From: Plantago ovata
Taxonomy: Eukaryota; Streptophyta; Magnoliopsida; Lamiales; Plantaginaceae
DNA: 64,000 bases
NCBI GenBank assembly: GCA_028274465.1
Contig: CM051455.1
Span: forward strand, 113,621,547-113,685,546
Direction: 5' to 3'
Shown piece after piece: positions 29,598 to 40,248 of the stretch (the first letter of the stretch is position 1; every line of letters begins with the position of its first letter). The translations under genes and the position numbers were made by a program. Under the pieces are notes generated by a model. That model was not told where the DNA came from. It saw nothing but the letters and a program-made list of their open reading frames with translations, and searched no databases.

Positions 29598-32087
29598 ATT
29601 TACGATTATGGAAATGATCATGTCAGATTTTTTTTTAATTAATAAACTGAAGAGCAATACATATATTCAGGTTTAGCTTTGATAGACAACAAACCCACTG
29701 TGGCTGAGTGGAATGTAATCCGTTGCATTTCGCGGGCAGTCTAGGTTTGATTCCCACTGGCCACGCTTTTTTATTAAATTTGACTGCTTTATGTTACCAA
29801 AATTAGAGTGCCACGTGTCGATCTCTGATTGGTTCGGTTACTCAGAAAATTCCACCTAGAATTCTATCCACTTAGAATAGTTCAGATGACAAAAAAAATG
29901 TAAAAATGACAACAAAAATGTAAAAAGGTGGACCGTCACTTAGTAAAAATTACGGAACATAAGATAGATTTATGTAGGGTTTCGACTTATGTAAGGGTTA
30001 ATTACAAATTGGTGATGTTCCCAATAGTTTCTATCAAATTAATGCTACATGGTAAACTTATAACAAATTAGTGTCTAAATATGTTATGACTAAATTAACC
30101 TTACATGATTTAAGGAACTTATTTACTATATATAATGATATATTCCTATTATTTAGTTATTCTCATAACCTGTTACATTTAAAAATTCTCGTGCATCCAA
30201 ATTCAAATTTTAATTAAAATTAGTTTGAAAATGACTCAATTTCCTTAAGCTCTAGTCTGCCAAGATTTATTACAAATTCCAAGCATCCATGAATCCCAAA
30301 CGCCAAGCATCCCAATTAAACTACAAGCATCAGTTAAAATTCAACATGCAAGTTACTTCACATCCCAATTTTCAAGCATCCAATAGAAACCATTACCAAA
30401 ATTACGCAAGCGATAGTAACATTTAATTATATCTTTGCATGCATCAGTGGATTCTTGTTTATTAAAATAAATGTTCAACTAAATTAATTTCGACAGGTAT
30501 CAATTCCCTATCACACGTATCAATCCAGTAATTAGTTGCATTAGAAACGAAAAAAATAAAATAGTATTTCCTATAGAATTTGGACTCCTGAAATAGAAGC
30601 ATCTATTCACTTGATAGAGATGAAAATTGCACCGCCATACTATGAGAATTATTATTATGTTAGATAAGATGTTGATTATAATTCTTCGAGACTGAAATTT
30701 TGATGAGAAAAGACTAAAGAATAGTAGAAGATGTATGATGCTTGGAGGCATCAGTTCTTAACTTCTTACTAGTTATTGACCCGTCGGTAACCGACGGATC
30801 TCTAAAAAAGACATTTAATGTAACGAATAAATGTACTAATATATAAAATATAACGTTGATCAACTGACTAAATCAATAAAATTATAATGATTAAGTATGA
30901 CTAAATTCTCCGATTAATCGTCCCCCATACACACAAAAACACAATTAGTATTCTAAACTATGTAGTAGACTCGTCAAACATAAGTGTTTTTTAAATTATT
31001 ATGAAATAGATCCGTCTAAAACAGTTAGTGTGCTAAATCTTGTTACATGGTTTAAATAATTTAAATGAATCTCTCACAACCTCACCGTCTTAGTACCATA
31101 ATTGCGTGTATAAAAACTACTTACTCACTTAAAAGTTGAACTTATTCTTTTTTACCAGACATGCAATAACAAATTGAAATAGGGTTAATTTCTTTTTAAG
31201 GGTCTCTTAACGTCCCTAATAACATAATAGTCCCTAACAATAACAAAATATGCCAGGAATTTGACTTTGGAAGAACTAATATTTCTATAGCAAAAAATTG
31301 GGAGGTGAGGGCCTAAATGTAATTATATTTCAACACTAAAAATACCATAAATCTTTTTGGGTCTCACCTTATCATTGAGATAACGACTTGTTTGTTTGTC
31401 CAAATGAGTTGATGACATTGTTGTAAATATGTGTTGGTCAAATTATTGTTGGTGTATGGGATCTATATTGCCCTCACAAGAGGCCCCTATAACGTAATAA
31501 TCTCAATTGGAATAAAATTCAACTTAAAATCTTTATTTCATTATATATTTAGTCACATTATTTAAATTAAAAATAATGGATCAAAGTAAGTTGGATACCC
31601 GATAAATATTATAGAAGAATCACGTCGTAGAACCCAAACTTGAATGATACCCGATATATAGTAAGTTGGATTTGACGTGTTTTGGACGCGCTACCAGGAC
31701 CCGTTTTACATCAGTGAAATTTTATAATTCCTTACTTAGTCCAACTCTAGGCCAAAACATGACATGTTTAGTACCTATTTAGAAGTCAAATTATACACAT
31801 ACTTGAACATCTTTTGAGTATATGAAATTAGCAATAATAAGGGGCATGGTATGGGTATGGGAAGGATCGATATGGGTACTACTTATTTGCTATGTCCTGA
31901 AACCCGGAGGTCGGAACCAAGTTGAACTGGACAGCTATATCGGAGTGGTCAACTTGGGTCAACCCGAGTTGACTCAGAAGGTTGACGCGGATGACGTAAT
32001 AAATTATATATAATCATTGTTAAATAAAATAATAAACAGAAAATTATTATACACATTTACCAAATGAAATAAATATCATTGCATATA
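29598..32087. other. AT-rich backbone without recognisable genes
   Basis: About 2.5 kb of AT-rich sequence. I find no credible coding frame; an 83-codon hydrophobic ORF at 30500-30751 (minus) has no family features. One tRNA-like unit lies at 29693-29768. The region 31850-32010 has several GTCAAC/GTTGAC words that could be remains of an old repeat. Confidence 0.5.
29693..29768 (+). repeat. tRNA-like unit, possible SINE head
   Basis: An A-box-like TGGCTGAGTGG (29701-29711) and a B-box-like GGTTTGATTCC (29744-29754) have tRNA spacing, followed by a T-run. The acceptor arms do not pair, so it is not a functional tRNA gene. A decayed tRNA-derived SINE head is more likely. Confidence 0.4.
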
Positions 32088-32620
32088 GGGCGAATTACAT
32101 CCAGACCCCTCGTTAGATTAGCTTATTACATATCTTCCCTCCTTAGAGTAACAATTATATATATTCCCTCCTTAGATTAAATCAATTACATTGAGCCCCA
32201 CGCTTTTGACTTTACACGAATTAAGCCTCCTTCCAATATTGGATTCTACTAATTAACAGCCAAACAACCTTAATTTATTTATTTATTTTTATTTTTTTAC
32301 AAATTTTTCTTTCTTCTTCTTCTAGCTGGTACCGGAATTGCTGTCGGATTCCGGTAGTAGCCCCAAACAGAGCTACAGTAGCTCCGAATCGGAGCTGTTG
32401 CACCTCCAGATCGGGGCTGCCAGCTCCGATCTGGAGCTGTTTGCAGATCCATATCGGAGCTGCTTGTAGTTAAGGGACTGTTTGTTTTGTCAAATTTGGA
32501 GATAAGGAAATAAACTGGTCAACGGCTAAAGTTGCAAAAGGGGTTAGATGTAATTGTTAGACTAGCAAGGGAACATTTGTGATTAGAGCTTCCAGTGAGG
32601 GAGGTAGATGTAATATTCCC
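32088..32620. mobile_element. Mutator-like MITE with 9-bp target duplication
   Basis: The 9-bp direct repeat TTGCATATA flanks it (32079-32087 and 32621-32629). The ends are imperfect inverted repeats: GGGCGAATTACATC on the left and, inverted, GGGAATATTACATC on the right, continuing with CCCCTC/TCCCTC. The 533-bp body has no ORF but several strong hairpins: ACCGGAAT/ATTCCGGT (about 32328-32352), AGCTCCGA-A-TCGGAGCT (about 32380-32397) and a 15-bp stem around 32403-32435. A 9-bp TSD is the hallmark of Mutator-like elements. Confidence 0.75.
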
Positions 32621-32701
32621 TTGCATATATAAAAGAATAACTAAAATAAAAGTAAAGATCCAATTAACCAAATCTTTTTATATCCGTTTTGTTTGTTTCA
32701 A

Positions 32702-32890
32702 TTTTTTTTTTTTTAAACGGGAAATATTACAACTACTTCTGCACTAAAACTATACAAACTTTCTAAACAATCTTATTTCTCCACACTTAAACCAACCTTA
32801 TATCCCCGCCACCACCTGGGATCGAACCTGACACCTCTCCTCCACTATCCCAACTCCTTACCGCTACACCAACTTATGAGTCTCGCCTGC
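32702..32890 (-). repeat. SINE-like element
   Basis: On the minus strand an A box TGGTGTAGCGG (32871-32861) and a B box AGGTTCGATCCC (32829-32818) are followed by about 100 bp of unrelated body and a run of 13 A (32714-32702). CAATTT near both ends (about 32697 and 32893) may be a target duplication. The structure is that of a tRNA-derived SINE. Confidence 0.6.
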
Positions 32891-33752
32891 AATCCAATTT
32901 AACCTGGTGAAACCAGGAACAAACGCATAACCCGGGATTTTAGTGTCTCAGCCCGCTAAGGCATCCGGGTCAGGATTAAACCTGGTCAACCCGGATTGAT
33001 CCGAGAGATTTGAAAACACAACATATTTGATGGTAGAATGTGGATTAGTAGTAAATTTACCAATTCCAATAAATTCAACATTGTTAGGGGATAATTATTT
33101 TGAATCAATGTTTTATAATTGTTATGAGTTAAAAACTTTTGTTAATTTCTCATTTATCTAATAAAGTCGAGTACATTAGTTTGTCTGGATTATGAATAAA
33201 AAATCCAGTCAAAAAATACAATTTATATTATAGTACTATTATTTTTTCAATATGATAATACTTTTATATTATTAATTTGTTTATTAGGAGTTAACTCGTA
33301 ACAATATTAACTTGTACTTTCTAAAGTAAATTTATGTTTAAATATCTATAATTAGTAGTATGCTTTTACATCTTTATAAATAGTAAATGCTTGTATATTT
33401 CATTCTTTTTTTTTTCCCTCCTGCTCGTGTATCTATCTAATCTTGCATCTTTCATTTTTTTTTATATTATTCTATTATTAGTATTTCATTCATGATTATC
33501 TTAATCATAATATTAAAGATGAGAGTTATATACTACTTTAAATAGATTTAGTTAGTTGAGTGTCATTTGATTTAGACCAATCATAAATGTAAAAGTGGAC
33601 AAATCAGCATGATTTTTAACCAATCACAATTGAGAATTCAACTATTTTTAACCAATAAGCATTGGACATGTGGCTGATTGTAGAACCTTGAATTATTTGT
33701 CGGTTCTATTATTTTTTTATTCTTTTTTGAGAATAGGACATGCATTGCATAC
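32891..33752. other. AT-rich backbone, no gene seen
   Basis: AT-rich sequence. 32901-33015 is more GC-rich and carries partly inverted words (AACCTGGTGAAACCAGG, AACCTGGTCAACCCGG), perhaps a decayed repeat. A T-rich stretch near 33710 could be the tail of the minus-strand LINE fragment. Confidence 0.45.
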
Positions 33753-34268
33753 TTAAGAGTCAGATACAAAACGGAAATAAGAAAAGTTGTCCAAATTTAA
33801 AACATTACAAAGCCAAATTGGGGACATATCCCAAACAAAAGTAGTAGATTGATTCTGAATGCTTGTTCCGTTCCCAAAAGTCTTGCGTCTTCCTTCGTTG
33901 GCTAGATAATCGGCGACTTGATTGCATTCCCTATACACACGCTTGACTTGAACTTCTTCTAATCGGCTAAGCTTCTTACTTGCTTCCTTTAGCAGCCCGC
34001 TCTGATGCTTTCCTGCTGCTTTCTCCCTGTGATAGCATGATACCAAAGTTTTAGAGTCAGATTGCACAATCACATGTTTGCATTGGACACTTTCAATCAA
34101 CATTACTCCAAGTTTAAGAACAGCAAATTCGGCCAGACATGCATCCATTTTCCCAAAAAATTGTGCAGCAGCAATGACCAAATTGTTGTTGTGATCTCTA
34201 ATTATTGCCCCTGCTCCTGCTAACCCAGTTTGGGGGTCATGGGATCCATCAATATTAAGGCATAGCAT
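33753..34268 (-). pseudogene. LINE-type RNase H fragment
   Basis: 171 codons from MLCLNIDGSHDPQTG to the stop at 33753. The RNase H catalytic residues are visible: D in NIDGS, E in CLAEFAVLKLG, D in VQSDSKTLV and D in NQVADYLANEG. This RVT_3-type RNase H is common at the C-terminus of plant L1-like LINEs and also as isolated fragments. No RT precedes it on the right side, where only short broken frames are seen up to 34482, so it is a 5'-truncated LINE remnant. A small host RNase H-domain gene is less likely. Confidence 0.7.
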
Positions 34269-34482
34269 TCTTGGGGGGTGGTTCCCATTTACATATGATA
34301 GGATGTTGTGGTGGTTTTGTTTTTATTGGAAATGCTACTTCTTGGTCTTGGAAAGTTGTTAGCAACCTTGCTTGGAATTTTTATAGGTCCAGTTGCTTGG
34401 TTCTATTATAGATAGAATAATGATGATGATATGAATATTTACTTAAAAAGAAGTGAATAATTTGACCCATGGACATCGGTTC
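34269..34482. other. Backbone left of the Tat element
   Basis: Continuation of the LINE fragment for a few codons (NHPPRM on the minus strand) and then AT-rich sequence. GGTTC (34478-34482) is the candidate left target duplication of the Tat element; its partner is outside the window. Confidence 0.4.
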
Positions 34483-35251
34483 TGTTGGTATTGAAATATG
34501 TCCAGTCCGCATTTAAGAACTGGAGTGACCTAAGTGCGCGCTAGAGCCCTCAAGAACTGTTCCTTAAGGGTGCGACCAACCTTCCAAGTACGACACTGGA
34601 AGATGGTCGACCACCCCTCCCACGGAGGAGCTGAGAAGACAAATGAGCATGTCACCAGGGAGCGACCACCTTATGTCAAGGAAAGACCCTGCAAAGGACA
34701 ACTAGACAAGGTCCTGGTCGAGCTATAGATTGTAAGGAAGGCTCGAGCACCTAGGTCGACCACAGCTGGTCGATCCCTAGGTGGCCCGCCTTCCTAAAGA
34801 ATCACTCAAGTCTCAAAATGCCTAAAGTGCCCTCCAAACCCTAGGTCAGATCTTTGGGTCAAAGCCCATGGACCTCCTTAATGGGCTTGGGCCAAAGAAG
34901 GTTTTGATCTCAGCCAGACACGTGTCGCGATCCTACGCAAAAGGATAATAAAATACTCATAGTATATAAAGAGGCCTCATTCATTACCCAGAGGGTAAGC
35001 AATCAACACTCACCTACCCTCAATATTTCTCTCACTAGGGAACCTTTCAACTCCCTACTTGTAAAGTCGACACTCCGGTCTGATACATTACAGACCGGGT
35101 AATAGACACTAACCCCCCCCCCAGTGGATTTCAGGTACAGAAGGATGTAGTGCTTATATTCAGAGGAATACCCTTATGATTGTGATTGTAGTGCTACACT
35201 TTGAAGAAGACTTATAGTGAGTAAGAACAGTGAACGAAATACAATTCAACA
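34483..35251 (+). repeat. 5' LTR of the Tat element
   Basis: 769 bp from TGTTGGTATTG to ATTCAACA. A TATA box TATATAAA lies at 34963-34970 with a likely start about 30 bp downstream. A run of ten C lies near 35111-35121. The first 100 bp resemble 300-200 of the window on the minus strand. Confidence 0.85.
34963..34970 (+). promoter_or_regulatory. TATA box of the Tat LTR
   Basis: AGTATATAAAGAGGCC, a strong TATA context in the middle of the LTR, in element orientation. It separates U3 from R. Confidence 0.65.
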
Positions 35252-35271
35252 TTTGGCGTCGTCTGTGGGAA
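35252..35271 (+). other. PBS of the Tat element
   Basis: TTTGGCGTCGTCTGTGGGAA directly after the LTR end CAACA. The form TGGCG(C/T)CGTCTGTGGGAA is typical for Tat-type elements. I did not determine the primer tRNA. Confidence 0.75.
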
Positions 35272-35339
35272 ACTGATCGAAAGGTCATTCCTAGCCCTAC
35301 TGGTCGAGCAGAGGCACTCTTCTCGAGACGCTACGCGAG

Positions 35340-36672
35340 ATGCCTCCCAGAAGAAGCAACCGAATTGCTAATGCTGCACCCTGAAATCCTCCTCGCCCAA
35401 GGGGCCGTCCCCCTTTAAATGGCCGAGGAGGAGGAAGGGTAGCAGCACCAAGGGCTCCAAGAAATATCAATGTTGAAAGAGATCAAGATATGGTAGAAGG
35501 TGCTTTCACTAATGTCACCGGATCCCGAGAAGAAAGAACAGGAGAGAATCATCCTCGAGGTGAACCTGTCGGAAGTGGCTACGGCGCGCTAAGAGCCGAA
35601 ACCAACGTAGCGCCAGGAAATCTTCACCAACCAGCCGCATTGAACTTCACCCTTCCTAACAGACGCGTAGTCCGACCTTTAGATTATGGGATGGGCGAAG
35701 CTCAATACGGCCTATTTCTCCTCACCATACAAGGATGCTTAGGAGAGAATGAGGCTGCTAGAGTAGAAGCCGAGCTCCAAGCGCGCGGGATAAGGAACTC
35801 GCAAGTACAAGAACAACCTCAAGGAGCTCCGCCAGCTCCTCGAGCACCCTCAGTTCCTCGAGCACCCTCAGCCCCTCGAGTTCCCGCAGCCCAAGACGAA
35901 GCACACTCTAGAGCCAACACAAGGCCAATCCAATCCCGCCTTGGACCCTCAAGAGTCCAATCAAGATTAGGACCTCAAGGCGCCCCAGAGGATCTAAGAG
36001 ACCTGATTGATAGGAGGATACGCGCGTCTCTGCAAAATGTGGTTCCACAGGAAAACCAAGTGCCGGTGGTCGTTACACCTCCCAATCTCCCAAACCAAGT
36101 CACGCCCAACCAAGTGACCCCTCAAAACCAAGTAACTCCTCAAAATCAACCCGAAGCGGTAGCAGAGAACAATGCAGTGCGAACAGTAGCCGAGGTAACC
36201 CCCTTGGTCGATCCGACCACGGGGAGGAGGCTCACCCTGGAGGAACTCAATGCAAAGAAAGCCGCTCTCGTTGCTCAGATAGAAACCCTCCGAGGAACCG
36301 TGCAAGAAAAAGAGAAAGACCAAGATCCTAACCCATTATGCGATGAAATAAGGGGCCATCAAGCGAGAATCGAGAGGGGCTTCCCTACTTTCGAAAGCTA
36401 TGATGGGACAAGTTGCCCAAAAGACTACTTGGTAAGATTTGGTACCAAAATGGATGCATATGGTCATGATTCGAGGACTAAAACACTCCTCTTCCCAGCT
36501 AACCTCTCGAGAGAAGCCATGAAGTGGTGGTCGCGTCTCCCTCATCGCTCGATCAAGTCCTATAGGGATCTCTGTAAGGAGTTCTCTAAGCGGTTTGAGA
36601 AGGTCATGAACACCAAAAGAAGAGTGAGATACTTGGCCGAAATTGTTCAAAGAACAACGAAGAACTGAGGGA
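35340..36672 (+). pseudogene. gag: gag of the Tat element, N-terminal part
   Basis: The likely start is ATG 35340 (MPPRRSNRIANAAP), with an in-frame TGA at 35382-35384; the frame is open again from ATG 35490. A Pro/Arg/Gln-rich N-terminal region with repeated QNQVTP units and a coiled-coil stretch (LTLEELNAKKAALVAQIETLRG) is followed by the capsid (retrotransposon gag) domain: FPTFESYDGTSCPKDYL, AMKWWSRLP, FSKRFEKV. A one-base frameshift lies at about 36640-36652, shortly before the Tekay insertion site GGGAC (36668-36672). The remainder of gag continues at 47257. Confidence 0.85.
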
Positions 36673-39162
36673 CTGTAACACCCCGTTTTTTTAATTATTT
36701 AATTATTTATTTAATTATTATTTTATTATTTAATTATTTATTTTAGTTAATTAATTATCAGAGTAAATTATTTATTCGGTAATTAGTTAATTAATTTCGC
36801 GTAAGTTCGTTCGTTTCGTTTCGTTTGGATCAAGCTGGACTATCTGATCTGTTTAGTCTTGCTTTGGCCCAATTTTTGAGCCCAGTCAAAGGCCCATTGA
36901 CCGGCCCAACTCTAACCTAACCCTAACCCTAGTCAGTTAGTCTCCCACTCCCTCATTCTTTTCCCAGCCATCAAACACAAGAGAGAAGAAAGAAAGAAAG
37001 TTAGAAAGGAAAGAAAAGAAAAGAGAAAGAGAAGAGAGAAGAAGTCTCTGTTGCTGCTCCGATCACCGCCGCCGCACGTCGCCTCCGTCTGATCCAGTTG
37101 ACGCCGCCGCCGCCGCAGCACTTCTGCCGCCGTCCGCCGATCGGTGTTGACGATCGATCCGATCGTTCTGTCTGTCTCCCTGCTCGTCGCCGCGCCGCCA
37201 TCTCCGTTGCCGTTCGATCGATTCGATCGCCACGGTCTCTGTCCCGTGTTTCCAATCGCCGCCGTCTCGATTCGATACCCTCCGCCGTGCGCCGATCAGT
37301 CCGTTCCGATCGATCGCGTTCCCTGTCTGTTCTGTCTCCTGATCGCCGCCGTTTCGCCGCCGGTCCGTTACCGATCTCGGTCGGTAAGTTGGTTCGACCT
37401 TTCCGTTCAGATTCGATTTTGTTTTCAGTTCGATTCGAAACTTGTTGTAATTCTCTTTTTCTTTTCGATTTATTCAATTTGCAGATTGTTCAGCTCTCTT
37501 TTTCGAATCGAAGGTAATCTCGTTTTCCTTTTTGGTGCTTTCGATTTACTGATTTACTGTTCGAGGCTCGTATTCTGTTTTGGACTTTATTACCCTTGGA
37601 CTGTTTTGCCCCTGATCGATCTGACCTTGTTAATTATTTCGAACCGAGAACCGGGACTTAGGTTGTTAGAGTAGTTACTGTTTGGCTGGACTTGTGAACT
37701 TTTGACCTCGTATGTTGACTTTGTTTTCCTGTTTGACCTCGAATGGACTTTTGGACCTTGTTGTTACTGTTTTGGAATTTTGGGGACTGATTTGGGAAAC
37801 CTAAAAACCTAAAGGACCTTTTTGCAGTTTTACCGTTGACCGTAGTTGACTGACAGTAAGCTTTTGTCGTAAACCTTGTTGTTTTGAAAAGACTGTTAAG
37901 TGTTGGAGCTTCTGGATTGTTTGTACTGTCTGTTTTTGAAAAAGGGTTATTTTGCAATTTACCACTGATGGTATTTTGGTAATTTCCAGAATCTGAAAAC
38001 CGAAAGGGTTTCTGAAAATATTTCAAACTTAGTTTCTGTTTTTGTAAGTTAGTATTGACTTGACTTGCTAGCCTAGTTGTTAGGTTCTTGCTTGACTAAC
38101 TTAGAGGTCCCGTGTTCGAACCCCGTCTTTACCATTCCTTTTCAACCTTTTTCCTTCCGTCCGTTCGACTTCTAAAGTGTGTTTAGCACTTTCTTGTTAG
38201 GTTCTCCGTTGTTCGTTAACCCGTAAAAGCTCGTTACTCGTTGAAGGTCTTTGCTCGCAGGTTAAGGTGAGTGTTCACCCCTAAACCTATTATTTGCGAA
38301 AAATTGGAAGGCTATGTGACTGTTTGTACCTATTACTGTATACTGTTTACTGTATGCTTCCGCGTAAAAGTATAAGTCGTAAGTATGACTTTTATATTTC
38401 TGTTTATTGCTACTCTGTTCTGTACTGACCTTTCTGCAGGAACACCTCTCGGTGTTAATTATTTGTATCTGTTGTTCTGTATCTGTTCTGTTTCTGTGTG
38501 ACCGGTCGATTAGGTAGGCTTGGGTAGTAGAGGACTATCGGGTTTGCTTGATTGTGGCCTAGTCTATTCCCTTTTAGGCGCGAGGCAGAAGTCGCTGAGG
38601 TCTATTAGGGTCGTAGGATCTGTTTCCCCAAAGTACACGGGGGTTTCTGTTTCTGTCCGGAGTTGTGCACCCTCTGGAGGGAGTTATAAGGGCATTCTGG
38701 GAGTAGGAGCAATAAGGCGGGCTGCACCAACGGTCTACAACGTATCTGTTCTGTTAATCTGTTATATGTGTTCTGTTCTGCTTGCTCGTTTTCTGAAAAG
38801 GATTTTGATTTTAAAGCTGTTTACTTTCTGTTTTTAACTTAGAACCTCACTGATCCTTTATCTCACACTCTTCTGTTTTTTAAAATTCCTTCCTTCCAGA
38901 TGCTGCTGAGGATGTGCGTGACTAGGATGCCAGCGACTGAGAGAAGGGTCTGGGATGTCACGGGTTTCTTTTCAAATTAAGAAGATAAACTTTTATTGTC
39001 TTCATTCGTTGTTCATTCGAACTTGAGTTGTCATTGGATATTAGTTTTTACTGTTAGCGTCAAAGATTATTTTGGCATTTATTGCCGACCGTTGCTATTA
39101 AAGTATTTTTCGATTTTCCTTTTACAAGAAATTATTTTGCTTTCAAAACCGGTACCGTTACA
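36673..39162 (+). repeat. 5' LTR of the Tekay element
   Basis: 2,490 bp, TGTAACACCCC to CGTTACA. The first 70 bp are an AT repeat (TTAATTATTTA) that is longer than in the 3' LTR. A purine tract, a GC-rich section (37060-37390) and a short CCCTAA run (about 36917-36930) follow. Long ORFs on both strands across 37000-37680 and 38520-38840 are caused by base composition and are not supported as genes. Confidence 0.93.
38066..38130 (+). other. tRNA-like A/B-box unit inside the Tekay LTR
   Basis: TAGCCTAGTTGTTAGG (A-box-like, about 38069) and GTGTTCGAACC (B-box-like, 38112-38122) have tRNA spacing and are followed by a pyrimidine-rich stretch. It is preserved at 46165-46222 in the 3' LTR. It looks like the head of a tRNA-derived SINE or an acquired Pol III-type promoter. 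Confidence 0.5.
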
Positions 39163-39164
39163 GT

Positions 39165-39176
39165 TGGTATCAGAGC
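39165..39176 (+). other. PBS of the Tekay element (tRNA-iMet)
   Basis: TGGTATCAGAGC, exact complement of the plant initiator-Met tRNA 3' end, two bases after the LTR. Confidence 0.95.
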
Positions 39177-39437
39177 TTGAGTTCAAACTCGAGCTTGCTA
39201 GGATAGGATCTTTTGACCTTTGGGGTGTGTGTGAGGGTCCGAGTCGCTGGTTAGGTCTTGTACTTTCTGTTACTTTTCTGATTCGAGTCTTGCGTACTAA
39301 CCTTGAACCGTTTCTTCATCTTCTCTGTTCTGTTTCTGACGACCTCTGACCCGTTCTGAAACTGTTGACCTTCCGTGGCTATTTTGATTCTGACATAGTT
39401 ATTAACTAGTTAACTACGCCTGTGCTTACAGATAGGT

Positions 39438-39884
39438 ATGAGTTCTGGGAAGAAGGTTATTCGTTATCGCCTAGTCGAAGGCGAGTTTAACCCGTATACC
39501 TCCGTTCCTGTTGTTGGCGTTTACCCTGGATTCGTGATGGATGGGGTCGTACGTGAGCGTGATCACTACTGGCTGGAGAACTTTAAGCTTCGAGATGGGA
39601 TAGCAACGAAGGAAGCGGAGATCGGATTTCTGAAGACGGCTTTACGCGCCGCAAAGGAGCACTCTGGCTTCGTTTCGTTAACCGCGTCCAACGTTGGCAT
39701 CAGGATTCACAGGAGGAAGGCTCGGAGGACGTTCCCCGAGGGTCGCGGACCATCCCGTAGAGGAAAGAGTGAAGACGAAGAAGAATCCGAAGAAGATCCC
39801 GAGGAGGACCCCTCTGAGGAAGAAGGAGGAGATGCTCACGTGCCCGAGCAACGTTCCGAGGATGATAACGAGGACGCTTATTAG
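39438..39884 (+). CDS. Leader ORF of the Tekay element, 148 codons, unknown function
   Basis: ATG at 39438 opens a complete frame between PBS and gag. The first 75 residues look globular (KKVIRYRLVEGEFNPYTSVPVVG… RERDHYWLENFKLRDGIATKEAEIGFLKTALRAAKEH) with a probable helix. It continues with a basic stretch (IRIHRRKARRTFPEGRGPSRRGK) and ends in a strongly acidic tail (EDEEESEEDPEEDPSEEE). It has no stop or frameshift although gag-pol has two. I do not recognise the family. It is in a different frame from gag and separated by 360 bp, so it would need its own initiation or splicing. Confidence 0.55.
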   Translation: MSSGKKVIRYRLVEGEFNPYTSVPVVGVYPGFVMDGVVRERDHYWLENFKLRDGIATKEAEIGFLKTALRAAKEHSGFVSLTASNVGIRIHRRKARRTFPEGRGPSRRGKSEDEEESEEDPEEDPSEEEGGDAHVPEQRSEDDNEDAY

Positions 39885-40248
39885 GATAGATGCCTTTTCG
39901 AGCTCGTACCGAACTTCTTTGTTTTGCCAAGCGAGTTTTATTAGTTCAGCCGACTGAGACTGTTTATGCTTTTCCGTTTACCTGACTCCGTGGTTTTCTG
40001 TTTTCCTCGCTAAGACGAGTAGAGACCGTTTTTCTTTTGTTTTATTGCATGCTTGGCTGTTTTGAGACTTCATTGTTTCCTTGTTTTTGCGTTTTGTTTT
40101 AAAGTTCAAGGCATGTTTTCTTCTTCACTGCTCAGTTTATACCTGTTGTAGAAGATTAAGTACTGGCCTTAGTTCTTTGTTTTCTGCTCTTTTCTAAGTT
40201 AGCGATTCGAGGTTGTTAAATCAACTGCTAAGTAGTGCCTTTGTTAGA
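39885..40248 (+). other. Spacer between leader ORF and gag-pol of the Tekay element
   Basis: 364 bp, T-rich and pyrimidine-rich, without a coding frame. It might contain a 3' splice site before gag, but none can be fixed without transcripts. Confidence 0.45.

Noticed and set aside
29693..29768. Functional tRNA gene
   Set aside because: A and B boxes are present but the acceptor arms do not pair and the B box is degenerate.
30500..30751. 83-codon hydrophobic minus-strand ORF
   Set aside because: AT-rich sequence, no recognisable motif, no promoter or neighbouring gene support.
35230..35418. 62-codon ORF directly after the Tat LTR
   Set aside because: It overlaps the PBS and the real gag start at 35340, which lies in another frame.
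36912..36930. CCCTAA repeats, telomere-like
   Set aside because: Only two to three units inside an LTR and also in the other LTR at about 45012; not an interstitial telomere.
36933..37674. Long ORFs on both strands in the Tekay LTR, repeated at 45213-45766
   Set aside because: They arise from GC-rich, stop-poor LTR sequence, are present because the LTR is duplicated, and have simple Arg/Ser/Asp composition on both strands.
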